64,000 bases of DNA from Streptomyces harbinensis (GTDB lineage Bacteria; Actinomycetota; Actinomycetes; Streptomycetales; Streptomycetaceae), in assembly GCF_900116145.1 (NCBI RefSeq), contig NZ_FPAB01000005.1, forward strand, positions 496,001 to 560,000. The letters are read 5' to 3'. Numbering within the stretch: position 1 is the stretch's first letter; each line of letters begins with the position of its first letter. Shown here piece after piece: positions 32,478-42,000 of this stretch. The notes beneath the pieces are model-generated. The model did not search any database and was not told the DNA's origin. It saw only the letters and a list, made by a program, of their open reading frames with translations. The translations under genes and the position numbers were made by a program.

Positions 32478-33824
32478 GTGGCGGGCCGGGGCGGGGTGGT
32501 GAGCGTGACGGGCGCGGTGCTCTCCGACGCCGAGGTGCGGGAGCTGGGCAGCACCGAGGCCGGCGCCGGGGCCCTCGCGGTCCTCGCCGACGGTGCGCAC
32601 ACCCGGCGGCTGCTGCTCTTCCGGGTACTGCTCGACGCGCTGGACTCCGGCGGACTGCCGCCCGCGCAGCGGGCCGCCGCCCGCGAGCACGGGGCGCTGC
32701 TGGAGGCCGCCGACCGGGCCGCGCCCGGCCAGGCCCGCCGGGTGATGTTCTATCCGCTCACCGGGCCGTGGGCCGAGAACTGCGTCCGCCAGCTCGACCG
32801 GGGCGCCCCCGACCACCGCGACATCGGCCACCTCGGCCCGGTCGCCGCCGCCGCTGCCGCCCGCGCCGGGCTCGGCTTCCGCACCCGCGTCACCCCGCAC
32901 CGCGACGGCATCGCGCTGCCCACCCTCGGCCTGCTGCGGCACAGCGGCCCCGCCCGCGCCGCCGAACTGCACGGCAGCGGCGACCGGCTCGTCATCCGCC
33001 CATCCGGCGGGCCCGCCGCCGAACTGCGCCGCACCGCCGCCGGCCGCTGGTCCTCCCGCGATCCGCGCTGGTCCCCGCTGCCCACCCTGGCCGGCGGCCC
33101 GCGCCCCGTCCTCCTGGACGATCTCGACCCCTGCCGCGTCACCCCCGGCGCCGCCACCCCCGCCGGGCCCCCGCAGCAGCGCGCCCACTGGCAGGCCATG
33201 TGGCGCCGGGCGCTGCCGCTGCTCCGGCTGGGCGGCGCCGCGCGGGCCGCCGAACTGGCCCTCCTGGACTGTGTCGTCCCGCTCCCCGGCCCCACCGCCA
33301 CCGGACGCCACACCAGCCACACTCGGGACGGGGCGTTCGGCGCGGTCCTCGCCAGCCCGCCGCCCAGCCCCGAACTGTTCGCCGCCGGGCTCGTCCACGA
33401 ACTCCAGCACGCCAAACTCGCCGCGCTGCACGATCTGCTCCCGCTGCACACCGCCGGGCCCGCCCCCCGCCACTGGGCCCCCTGGCGCCCCGACCCGCGC
33501 CCCTTCGACGGCCTGCTGCACGGCGCCTACGCGCACCTCGCCCTCGCCGCCCTCTGGCAGCGCCTGGCCCTCACCCGCGAGGACCCCGTCGCCCGCGACG
33601 ACGCCTGGGCCGCCCACGCCCGGTGCGCCGCGCAGGTCGGTGCCGTCCTTCCCGCCCTGCGCGGCGCACGCCCCCTCACCGACGCCGGGCGCGCCTTCGT
33701 CAAGGCCATGACCGCCCGTCACTCCCGGCTCGCCGACCACCCGCCGCCCCCCGAACACCGGGTGCGGGCGGCCGCGTACGTCGACACGGCGCGCTCGCTG
33801 TGGCACCGCCATCACCCGCCCTGA
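32478..33824 (+). CDS. HExxH-motif peptide modification protein (aKG-HExxH peptide beta-hydroxylase-like)
   Basis: A 448-aa protein of the HExxH putative peptide-modification family that accompanies FxsA/FxsB genes; characterised relatives are 2-oxoglutarate-dependent peptide beta-hydroxylases. The metal motif HELQH lies at residues 307-311 within ELFAAGLVHELQHAKLAALH, with a downstream YVDTARSLW-type C-terminus and a conserved HGAYAHLALAALW segment near 350. The GTG at 32478 gives the longest form; a second GTG at 32499 after a G-rich stretch is equally plausible. Likely acts on the same peptide as the maturase. Confidence 0.8.
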   Translation: MAGRGGVVSVTGAVLSDAEVRELGSTEAGAGALAVLADGAHTRRLLLFRVLLDALDSGGLPPAQRAAAREHGALLEAADRAAPGQARRVMFYPLTGPWAENCVRQLDRGAPDHRDIGHLGPVAAAAAARAGLGFRTRVTPHRDGIALPTLGLLRHSGPARAAELHGSGDRLVIRPSGGPAAELRRTAAGRWSSRDPRWSPLPTLAGGPRPVLLDDLDPCRVTPGAATPAGPPQQRAHWQAMWRRALPLLRLGGAARAAELALLDCVVPLPGPTATGRHTSHTRDGAFGAVLASPPPSPELFAAGLVHELQHAKLAALHDLLPLHTAGPAPRHWAPWRPDPRPFDGLLHGAYAHLALAALWQRLALTREDPVARDDAWAAHARCAAQVGAVLPALRGARPLTDAGRAFVKAMTARHSRLADHPPPPEHRVRAAAYVDTARSLWHRHHPP

Positions 33825-33838
33825 CACGCCGTAGCGGT

Positions 33839-33844
33839 TAGCCT
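33839..33844 (+). promoter_or_regulatory. Candidate -10 box before the TIR/NB-ARC/TPR gene
   Basis: TAGCCT fits a Streptomyces -10 element and would give a leader of about 75 bases before the ATG at 33926, which has a GGGGAG ribosome site. If real, this gene is also transcribed on its own. No clear -35 seen. Confidence 0.35.
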
Positions 33845-33925
33845 GAACACCACAAGCATCTGACGGGCCGCCAGGGGAGAAGGCGCGGTACGGGGGTCCG
33901 TTCCACAACGAAGGGGAGCTGTCGG

Positions 33926-36900
33926 ATGGCCGGACTGCGCAGGACCACACCCGCCGAGCGGCAGAGGATCACCATCAGCTTCGCCGGGTTCAACCGGCCC
34001 TGGGCCGCCTGGATCGCCGACCGGCTGGAGCAGCACGGCTGCGACGTCGCCCTCCAGCGCTGGGACCCGGCCACCGAGATCCCGCTGGTGGAGGCGCTCA
34101 GCGACCTGCTGCTCACCGAGGGCCGGGTGCTGGTGATCCTCAGCGACTGGTACTTCCAGATGGGCCCGCGTTCCACCGAGGAGTGGAACCAGGCACTGCG
34201 CGCCGTGGTGGCGCCCAACCAGCGCAGGTTCGCCGCCGTCTCCGTCACCTCCGCCGCGCTGCCGCCCGCCGTCGCGGCGTTCGGCGGCGCCGCGGAACTG
34301 TGGGGCGTCGGCGCCCGCGAGGCGCACCGCCGGCTCTCCCACCTGCTCGGCCTGGACGGCCGGGAAGCCGACTCCTCCACCACCGTCGGCCTGCGCTCCG
34401 GCGCCCGCTTCCCCTACGACCAGCCGCGCGTGTGGGGCGGCGTGCCGCGCCGCAACATCCGCTTCACCGGCCGCGAGACCACCCTCCAGACCGTCTACCA
34501 GCGGCTGTCGGAGGCCGACCCCGGCACCGCCGTGGTCACCCTGCTCGGCATGTCGGGCGTCGGCAAGACCCAGGCAGCGGCCGAGTACGTGCACCGCTTC
34601 GGCTCCGCCTACGACGTGGTGTGGTGGGTCCCGGCCGACACCCGCGGCACGCTGCGCCAGCGCCTGGCCGAACTCGCCCCCGCGCTCGGCCTCACCACCG
34701 GCATCGAGTACGGCGAACGGCTGCGCGCCGTGCGCGACGCGCTGCGCCGCGGCGACCCGTACGCGCGCTGGCTGCTGGTGCTGGACGGCGCGGACGACCC
34801 CGGCGCCATCGCCGACCTGGTGCCCACCGGTACCGGGCATGTCCTCATCACCTCGCAGAACCGGGAGTGGGGCGAGCACAACACCACCCTGTGGGAGGTC
34901 CCGGTCTACGACCGCGACGAATCCATCGCCTTCGTCCGCCGCCGCGCCCGCCGGATCAGCACCACCGAGGCCGACGCGCTCGCCGAGGCCCTCGAAGACC
35001 TGCCGCTCGCCCTCGACCAGACCGCCGGCGCCCTGTCCGACTCGCCGATGCCGGTCACCGAGTACATCGAACTGCTGCGCTCCGGCGCCGACATCGAGAT
35101 GGGCCTGCGCGTCTCGACGGCCTTCCCGATGACGTACCTGACGGCGTTCTCGATAGTGCTGAACCGGCTGCGCGAGACCGAGCCCGCCGCCGTGGACCTG
35201 CTGCGGCTGTGCGCCTGGTTCGCGCCGGGGCCGGTACCGCTGCGGCTGCTGCGCGACGTCCCCGCCCGCGATCTGCCTGAACGCCTCGCCCACCTCATCG
35301 ACAACCCGCTGCTGTGGAACGCCGCGCTCAGCAAGCTGGTGCAGTACTCCGTCATCCGCCCCGACGACCCCGGCGACGGCGACGGCGAAGGTAGCGGCCG
35401 GCACGGCCAGGACGGCCCGGTGCCCGACACCGAGACCATCCATCTGCACCGCATGGTCCACCAGGCGGTACGCGCCGGCATGTCCGAGGCCGACAGCGAC
35501 ACCTTCTCCCGGGTGGTGCGCCGCGCGCTGGCCGCCGCCGACCCGCGCCGCCCCGACGACACCCGGCTGTGGTCGCGGTACGCCGAACTCGTCCCGCACC
35601 TGGAGGCGTCGGGCGCGCTGCGCAGCACCCACCCGGAGACCCGCCGGCTCGTCTTCAACTCCCTCACCTACCTGTACCGCTCCGGCGAGTACCGTGCCGG
35701 CATCCAGCTCGCCGAGGCCGCGGACGCCGCCTGGCGCGAGGTGTACGGCGAGGACGACCCGCTGCTGTGGGAGCTGGCCTCGCAGCACACCACGCTGCTG
35801 CGCGCGGTCGGCGAGTACACCCGCACCGAGCGGATGAACCGGGAGATCATCGACAAACTGGGCGCCGTCCGCGGCCCGAAGGACCTGGTGGTGGTGCGCG
35901 CGCACGGCGGACTCGCCGCCGATCTGCGGGGCCTGGGCCAGTACGAGGAGGCGCTGCTCCAGGACCGCCGGGCCCTGGAGCTGTACCAGGAACTGGTCGG
36001 CGACGGGGACGTGCGCACCCTCAACACCCGCAACAACATCGCCGTCACACTCCGGCTGCTCGGCCGCTACGCCGAGGCGCTCGAACTCGACCGCAAAACC
36101 CTGGAGATGCGCCGCGAGGTGCTGCGCTCCCGCAACCCCTGGACGCTCTCCTCCGAGCTGAGCTGCGCCCTGGACCTGCGGCTGCTGGGCCGCTACGAGG
36201 AGGCGCTGTCCCTTCAGGAACGCAACGTCGAATCGCACCGGCTGGTGCTGGGCCCGGACAACCCGCGCACCCTCACCACCGAGCTGAACCTGGCCCTGTG
36301 CCAGCACCGCACCGGCGACCGGGCCGGCTCCCGGGCGCTGCTGGCCCGGCTGCTGGAGCGCACCGAGGCGGTGCTGGGCGAGGAGGCGCCGCTGCATCTG
36401 AAGGTCGCCACCGACTTCTCCTTCGTGCACCGCGAGACGGGCGACCTCGACCAGGCGCGCGAGATCGGCGAGTTCGCGCTGGGCAGCTACCGCAGGCTGC
36501 TGGGCGACCGGCACCCGTACACCATCGGCGCGGGCGCCAACCACGCGCTGGTGCTGCGGGTGGTGGGGGAGCGGCGCGAGGCGCAGTGGCTCATCGAGCG
36601 CAGCCTGGAGGAGATGACGGCCGTCCTGGGCCCCGATCATCCCTGGACGCTGGGCATCGCGCTGAACACGGCCGTCGGCCGGAATCTGGAGGACGACCTG
36701 GAGCGGGCCGCCGAGCTGAGCCGGGACACCGTCCGCCGGGCCGCCGCCGCGCTCGGCCACGAGCACCCGCTCACCCTCACCTGCCAGCTGGCCCTCGCCT
36801 CCGACCTGCGCGGGCTGCGCCACCGGCAGGAGGCGGACCAGGTGGAGGAGGCGGCGCTGAACGGGCTGATCGCCTCGCTCGGCACCCACCACACGCACAC

Positions 36901-36958
36901 CGTGGCGGCCCGCTCCCGCTCCCGCGTGCACTGGGACTTCGAGCCGCTGCTGCCCTAA
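33926..36958 (+). CDS. FxSxx-COOH-system TPR protein with TIR-like and NB-ARC domains
   Basis: A 1010-aa STAND-type NTPase. Residues 12-142 form a TIR-like domain (RITISFAGFNRPWAAWIADRL, RVLVILSDWYFQ, then a terminal RLSHLLGL). An NB-ARC domain follows with Walker A GMSGVGKTQ (208-216), Walker B WLLVLDGADD and the LEDLPLALDQTAGALS region, then a winged-helix segment and a C-terminal run of TPR units each starting with forms of YEEALxLxRRxLE and LGPDNPRTLTTELNLA. It is the system component found with FxsA/FxsB and probably senses a signal through the TPRs. Its stop overlaps the convergent hydrolase stop. Confidence 0.87.
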   Translation: MAGLRRTTPAERQRITISFAGFNRPWAAWIADRLEQHGCDVALQRWDPATEIPLVEALSDLLLTEGRVLVILSDWYFQMGPRSTEEWNQALRAVVAPNQRRFAAVSVTSAALPPAVAAFGGAAELWGVGAREAHRRLSHLLGLDGREADSSTTVGLRSGARFPYDQPRVWGGVPRRNIRFTGRETTLQTVYQRLSEADPGTAVVTLLGMSGVGKTQAAAEYVHRFGSAYDVVWWVPADTRGTLRQRLAELAPALGLTTGIEYGERLRAVRDALRRGDPYARWLLVLDGADDPGAIADLVPTGTGHVLITSQNREWGEHNTTLWEVPVYDRDESIAFVRRRARRISTTEADALAEALEDLPLALDQTAGALSDSPMPVTEYIELLRSGADIEMGLRVSTAFPMTYLTAFSIVLNRLRETEPAAVDLLRLCAWFAPGPVPLRLLRDVPARDLPERLAHLIDNPLLWNAALSKLVQYSVIRPDDPGDGDGEGSGRHGQDGPVPDTETIHLHRMVHQAVRAGMSEADSDTFSRVVRRALAAADPRRPDDTRLWSRYAELVPHLEASGALRSTHPETRRLVFNSLTYLYRSGEYRAGIQLAEAADAAWREVYGEDDPLLWELASQHTTLLRAVGEYTRTERMNREIIDKLGAVRGPKDLVVVRAHGGLAADLRGLGQYEEALLQDRRALELYQELVGDGDVRTLNTRNNIAVTLRLLGRYAEALELDRKTLEMRREVLRSRNPWTLSSELSCALDLRLLGRYEEALSLQERNVESHRLVLGPDNPRTLTTELNLALCQHRTGDRAGSRALLARLLERTEAVLGEEAPLHLKVATDFSFVHRETGDLDQAREIGEFALGSYRRLLGDRHPYTIGAGANHALVLRVVGERREAQWLIERSLEEMTAVLGPDHPWTLGIALNTAVGRNLEDDLERAAELSRDTVRRAAAALGHEHPLTLTCQLALASDLRGLRHRQEADQVEEAALNGLIASLGTHHTHTVAARSRSRVHWDFEPLLP

Positions 36959-37917
36959 CCGGCACCGGCGCCCGCACCGGCACCGGGCGCCCGCACCGCG
37001 GCCCAGCCGCCGGCCCAGGGGCCGAGAGCGAAGCCGCCGCCGGGCGCCCGGCGCACCTCCACGGCGCCCGGCCCACCGAAGTGCGCCGGTATCAGCAACT
37101 CCCCGGTGCCGGCCGCCCGCTCCAGGACACGGCGGCGGCCGGCCACCGCCCGTACCGGATCCAGGCAGGCACCGCTGTTGGCGTCCGGCCGCAGGATCTG
37201 CACCGGGCTGTGCACCAGATCGCCCACGAACACCGCCCGGGCGCCCCCGGAGACGAGTCGCAGCACGGACGATCCGGGGGTGTGGCCCGGGACCGACTCC
37301 AGAGTGAGCCGGGCGTCGATCCGGTGGCTCCCCTCCCACAGCTCCACCACCCCCGCCCGGTGCAGCGGTGCGACGCTGTCCTCGTAGACCAGCCGGTCCG
37401 CCGGATCGCGTCCCTGCCCGTACCCGCCTGCCGGCCCGAAGTGGGCGTCGTCGGCGGCCGGGAGGAGGTACCGGGCGCGCGGGAACATCGGAACCCACTC
37501 CCCGTCCCGCTCGACCGTGTTCCAGCCGACGTGATCGACATGCAGATGCGTGTTGACGACGACATCGACGTCGCGCGGGTGCACCCCGGCCCGCGCCAGC
37601 AGCGCGGGGAAGTCGCCCGCGCACCGGTGGAACGGGGGCATCCCCGGCCGCTCGCGTCCGTTGCCCGCCCCGGTGTCCACCACGACGGTCGGCCCGGCGC
37701 CGCGCAGCACCCAGGTCTGGAGCGCGAGCACCGCCCGGCCGCTGACCGGATCCCAGTGGTCCGGCGCCAGCCAGTGGGCGTTCTCCCGCCACACCCCGGC
37801 CCCGGCCCCCGGGACGAGCCCGGTGGCCGGGGCGAACGGCCGGTGCCACTCGACGATCCGGATCACCTCCACCTCGCCCAGCGTCATGCTCTCCACCCAT
37901 CCGCTGTCCTCTGTCAT
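36955..37917 (-). CDS. MBL-fold metallo-hydrolase
   Basis: A 320-aa metallo-beta-lactamase-fold hydrolase. The zinc motif HLHVDH is at residues 124-129 in VVNTHLHVDHVGW; further ligands are His in VPGHTPGSS, Asp in VFVGDLVH and His in LIPAHFGG. Strand TVVVDTGAGNGRERP fits the quorum-quenching-lactonase-like and related group. The C-terminus is an Ala/Gly-rich tail. Start at ATG 37917, with ATG 37887 (MTLGEVEVIRIVEWH) an alternative. It is divergent from the AraC gene at 38018, which probably regulates it. Confidence 0.88.
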   Translation of the reverse strand: MTEDSGWVESMTLGEVEVIRIVEWHRPFAPATGLVPGAGAGVWRENAHWLAPDHWDPVSGRAVLALQTWVLRGAGPTVVVDTGAGNGRERPGMPPFHRCAGDFPALLARAGVHPRDVDVVVNTHLHVDHVGWNTVERDGEWVPMFPRARYLLPAADDAHFGPAGGYGQGRDPADRLVYEDSVAPLHRAGVVELWEGSHRIDARLTLESVPGHTPGSSVLRLVSGGARAVFVGDLVHSPVQILRPDANSGACLDPVRAVAGRRRVLERAAGTGELLIPAHFGGPGAVEVRRAPGGGFALGPWAGGWAAVRAPGAGAGAGAG

Positions 37918-37968
37918 GCTCCGAGCCTAGGAACGCCGGATGACACACTCCATGCGTCAACGGCTCAA

Positions 37969-37984
37969 CCGGATACGCATCCGG
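37969..37984. promoter_or_regulatory. Palindrome between MBL and AraC genes
   Basis: CCGGAT-acgc-ATCCGG is a 6-bp-arm dyad in the 100-base divergent region; GGATG/GATGC-like half sites recur nearby. It may be an AraC operator. Confidence 0.35.
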
Positions 37985-38017
37985 CTCACGGATGCGGCGG
38001 GTGGATATCCTGTGCCG

Positions 38018-39001
38018 ATGGATGTGGTGAGCGACGCGATCTCCGCCGTCCACCTGGGGCACCCGTCCTCCCACCGGGTGCGGGCGGCCGGCGCCTGGAG
38101 CGCGCGCTCCGAGCCGTACGACGGCGCGGCCTGCTACGTGGTGCTGAGCGGCGGCTGCCGGCTGCTGCCCGACGGCGGGGCCCCGGTGCAACTCGGTGCG
38201 GGCGACGCGGTGCTGCTGCCGCACGGCACCGGCCACGTGATCACCGGCACGGCGGCCGGCCCGGCCGGCTCGCGCACCGCGGCGGTGCCCTTCGCACGGT
38301 GGCTCGCGACGGCGGAACCGGCCACCGGGCCCGTCCGCCCCGGCTCCGGTGACGGCGGGACGGAACTGCTGTGCGGCACGTACTGGCTGGACTGCTCCGG
38401 TCTGCATCCGCTCCTGCGGGAACTGCCGGACGTCGTCCACCTGCCCGCCCGGGTGGGCGGACACCCCGAACTGCGCGCCGCCATCGACCTGCTCGCCGGT
38501 GAGCTGGACACGCGGCGGCCCGGCTCCTGCGCCGCCCTGCCGAGCCTGCTCGATCTCCTGCTCGTCTACCTGGTCCGCGCCTGGCTGACCGAGGCCACCG
38601 GCGACCGGTGGCCCCGCGCCCTGGGCGACCCGGTGACGGCCGCCGCCCTGCGGGCGCTGCACGCCGACCCGGCCGCGCCGTGGAGCACCGAGCGCCTGGC
38701 CCGGGAGGCGGGCGTCTCCCGGGCCACCCTGACGCGCCGGTTCACCGCCCTGGTCGGCCGTCCCCCGATGGGCTACCTCACCTGGTGGCGGCTGATCCTC
38801 GCCGCCACCAGGCTCCGCGACACCACCGACACCCTGGCCGCCGTCGCCGGCCACGTCGGCTACGGCAGCCCGTACGCGCTCTCGCACGCCTTCGCCCGGG
38901 AGTTCGGCACCACCCCGGGGCGGTACCGGGTACGGGCCGCCGAGCGCGCCACCACCCTGGCCCGGCCCCGCCCGGAGCCCGGCAGCGGCCACCCCCGCTG
39001 A
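38018..39001 (+). CDS. AraC-family regulator with cupin domain
   Basis: A 327-aa regulator: N-terminal cupin-like effector domain (VVLSGGCRLLPDG, VQLGAGDAVLLPHGTGHVI) and C-terminal AraC DNA-binding domain with WSTERLAREAGVSRATLTRRFTALVG, GYLTWWRLILAATRLR and VGYGSPYALSHAFAREFGTTPGRYR. It fits the cupin_6 AraC group often controlling a divergent oxidoreductase or hydrolase, here the MBL gene. Start taken at ATG 38018 (MDVVSDAISAVHLG); a longer frame from 37940 is not family-like. Confidence 0.9.
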   Translation: MDVVSDAISAVHLGHPSSHRVRAAGAWSARSEPYDGAACYVVLSGGCRLLPDGGAPVQLGAGDAVLLPHGTGHVITGTAAGPAGSRTAAVPFARWLATAEPATGPVRPGSGDGGTELLCGTYWLDCSGLHPLLRELPDVVHLPARVGGHPELRAAIDLLAGELDTRRPGSCAALPSLLDLLLVYLVRAWLTEATGDRWPRALGDPVTAAALRALHADPAAPWSTERLAREAGVSRATLTRRFTALVGRPPMGYLTWWRLILAATRLRDTTDTLAAVAGHVGYGSPYALSHAFAREFGTTPGRYRVRAAERATTLARPRPEPGSGHPR

Positions 39002-39008
39002 ACCGCCC

Positions 39009-39062
39009 GGCGGGCGCCCCCACGGAAACGGCGCCCGCCCCCCGGCAAGGGGGACGGGCGCC
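39009..39062. terminator. Overlapping stem-loops between convergent araC and kgd
   Basis: GGCGGGCGCC (39009-39018) pairs with GGCGCCCGCC (39030-39039); the latter can instead pair through GGCGCCCG (39030-39037) with CGGGCGCC (39055-39062), enclosing CCCC/GGGG. The two folds exclude each other and serve one gene each, as a bidirectional terminator. Confidence 0.75.
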
Positions 39063-39086
39063 GCTTCGTGCGATCGCGGGGCCTTC

Positions 39087-42000
39087 CTACAGCTCGAAGA
39101 CCTCGTTGATCAGGGTCTGCTGCTCGACCTGGTGCCGCTTGGCCGAACCCACCGCCGGCGAGGACGACGCCGGACGCGACACCCGCCGCAGCCGGTTGGC
39201 GTCCGCCACCGGCTTCGAGCCGATGATCAGCTGGAGGTGGTCGACCAGGTTGAGCGCGATGAACGGCCACGCGCCCTGGTTGGCCGGCTCCTCCTGCGCC
39301 CACACATAGGTGGCCGCGTTGCGGTACCGGGCGATCTCGGTACGGATCTCCTCCGTCGGCAGCGGGTACAGCCGCTCAAGACGGATGATCGCCGTGTCCG
39401 TGACCCCGCGCTTGGCGCGCTCCGCCTCCAGGTCGTAGTAGACCTTCCCGGAGCAGAACACCACCTTGCGCACCTGGTCCGGGTCCACCGTGGTGTCACC
39501 GATCAGCGGCCGGAAGCCACCGGTGGTGAACTCCTCCGCCTTCGAGGCCGCCGCCTTCAGCCGCAGCATCGACTTCGGCGTGAAGACCACCAGCGGCTTG
39601 TGGTGCGGGTTGTGCACCTGCCAGCGCAGCAGGTGGAAGTAGTTCGACGGCAGGGTGGGCGCCGCGACCGTCATGTTGTTCTGCGCGCACAGCTGGAGGA
39701 AGCGCTCGATCCGGGCCGAGGAGTGGTCCGGGCCCTGGCCCTCGTAGCCGTGCGGCAGCAGCAGGGTGACGCCGGAGGTCTGGCCCCACTTCTGCTCCGC
39801 CGAGGAGATGAACTCGTCGATGACGGTCGAGGCACCGTTGGCGAAGTCGCCGAACTGCGCCTCCCACATCACCAGGGAGTCCGGGCGGGCCAGCGAGTAG
39901 CCGTACTCGAAGCCCATCGCCGCGTACTCGCTCAGCAGCGAGTCGTAGACGTTGAACCGGGCCTGGTCCTCGCTCAGGTACAGCAGCGGGGTGTAGTCCT
40001 CGCCGGTGTTCCGGTCGATGAGCACCGCGTGCCGCTGGCCGAAGGTGCCGCGCCGGGAGTCCTGGCCGGCGAGCCGGACGGTGGTGCCCTCCATCAGCAG
40101 CGAGCCGATCGCGAGCAGTTCGCCCATCGCCCAGTCGATCGTCCCCTCCTCGACCATCGCCGCGCGGCGCTGCATCTGCGGCAGCAGCCGGGGGTGGACG
40201 GTGATCCGCTCGGGGATGTTGACCTGCGACTCGGCGATCCGCTTGACGACCTCGGCGGAGACCGCGGTCTCCACCGCCACCGGGAACTCCGCCTGCGGGG
40301 CGGGCACCTCGGCCGGGGCCGGGGAACCGGTGGCCTCGCGGACCTCCTTGAAGACCTTCTCCAGCTGGCCCTGGAAGTCCTGGAGCGCCTGCTCGGCCTC
40401 CTCCAGGGTGATGTCGCCCCGGCCGATCAGCGACTCGGTGTACAGCTTGCGCACCGAGCGCTTCTTGTCGATCAGGTCGTACATCAGCGGCTGGGTGAAG
40501 GACGGGTTGTCCGTCTCGTTGTGGCCGCGGCGCCGGTAGCAGACGAGGTCGATGACGACGTCCTTGTTGAACGCCTGCCGGTACTCGAAGGCCAGGCGCG
40601 CCACCCGGCACACCGCCTCCGGGTCGTCGCCGTTGACGTGGAAGATCGGGGCCTCGATCATCCGCGCCACGTCGGTGCAGTACATCGAGGAGCGGGCGGC
40701 GGCGGCCGTCGCCGTGTACCCGACCTGGTTGTTGATGACGATGTGCACGGTGCCGCCGGTGCGGTAGCCGCGCAGCTGCGACATGTTGAGGGTCTCGGCG
40801 ACCACGCCCTGGCCGGCGAACGCCGCGTCACCGTGGATGAGGATCGGCAGGACGGTGAAGTCCTTGCCGCCCTTGCCGATGATGTCCTGCTTGGCGCGGG
40901 CGACACCCTCGACGATCGGGTCCACCGCCTCCAGGTGGGAGGGGTTGGCGGCCAGCGAGACGGTGATCTGCTCACCGGAGAGACCGGTGAAGGTGCCCTC
41001 GGTGCCCAGGTGGTACTTCACGTCGCCGGAGCCGTGCATCGACTTCGGGTCGAGGTTGCCCTCGAACTCCCGGAAGATCTGCGCGTAGGACTTGCCGACG
41101 ACGTTGGCCAGCACGTTCAGCCGGCCGCGGTGCGCCATGCCGATGACGGCCTCGTCCAGCGAGGCGGCGGCGGCCTCGTCCAGCACGGAGTCGAGCAGCG
41201 GGATGACGGTCTCGCCGCCCTCCAGCGAGAACCGCTTCTGGCCGACGTACTTGGTCTGAAGGAACGTTTCGAACGCCTCGGAGGCGTTCAGCCGGCGCAG
41301 GATGCGCAGCTGCTCCTCGCGCTCGGGCGGGGTGTGCCCGCGCTCGACGCGGTCCTGGATCCACTTGCGCTCCTTGGGATCCTGGATGTGCATGTACTCG
41401 ATGCCGGTGGTGCGGCAGTACGAGTCGCGGAGCACGCCGAGGATGTCGCGCAGCGTCATCATGGACTTGCCGGCGAAGCCGCCGACCGCGAACTCCCGCT
41501 CCAGGTCCCACAGGGTGAGGCCGTGCTCGGTGATGTCCAGGTCGGGGTGCTTGCGCTGCTTGTACTCCAGCGGGTCGGTGTCGGCCATGAGGTGGCCGCG
41601 CACCCGGTAGGAGTGGATCAGGTCGAACACCCGGGCGGCCTTGGTGACTTCGTCGTCGTGGTTGACGTCGATGTCCTGGTGCCAGCGGACGGGCTCGTAC
41701 GGGATCCGCAGCGCCTCGAAGATGTCGTCGTAGAAGTTGTGCTGGCCGAGCAGCAGCTGGGAGATCTGCCGCAGGAACTCGCCGGAGGCCGCACCCTGGA
41801 TGACGCGGTGGTCGTAGGTGCTGGTGAGGGTCATCACCTTGGAGATGCCCAGGCGGTTCAGGGTGGCCTGCGAGGACCCCTGGAACTCCGCCGGGTACTC
41901 CATGGCGCCGACGCCCAGGATGACGCCCTGGCCGGGCATCAGACGCGGCACCGAGTGCACGGTGCCGATGCCGCCGGGGTTGGTCAGGGAGGCGGTGACG

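Noticed and set aside
33812..38992. A very long minus-strand open frame opposite the TIR/NB-ARC/TPR gene
   Set aside because: Long antisense frames are common in GC-rich DNA. The translation is Gly/Arg/Val/Gln repeat-like and the plus strand has clear domains.
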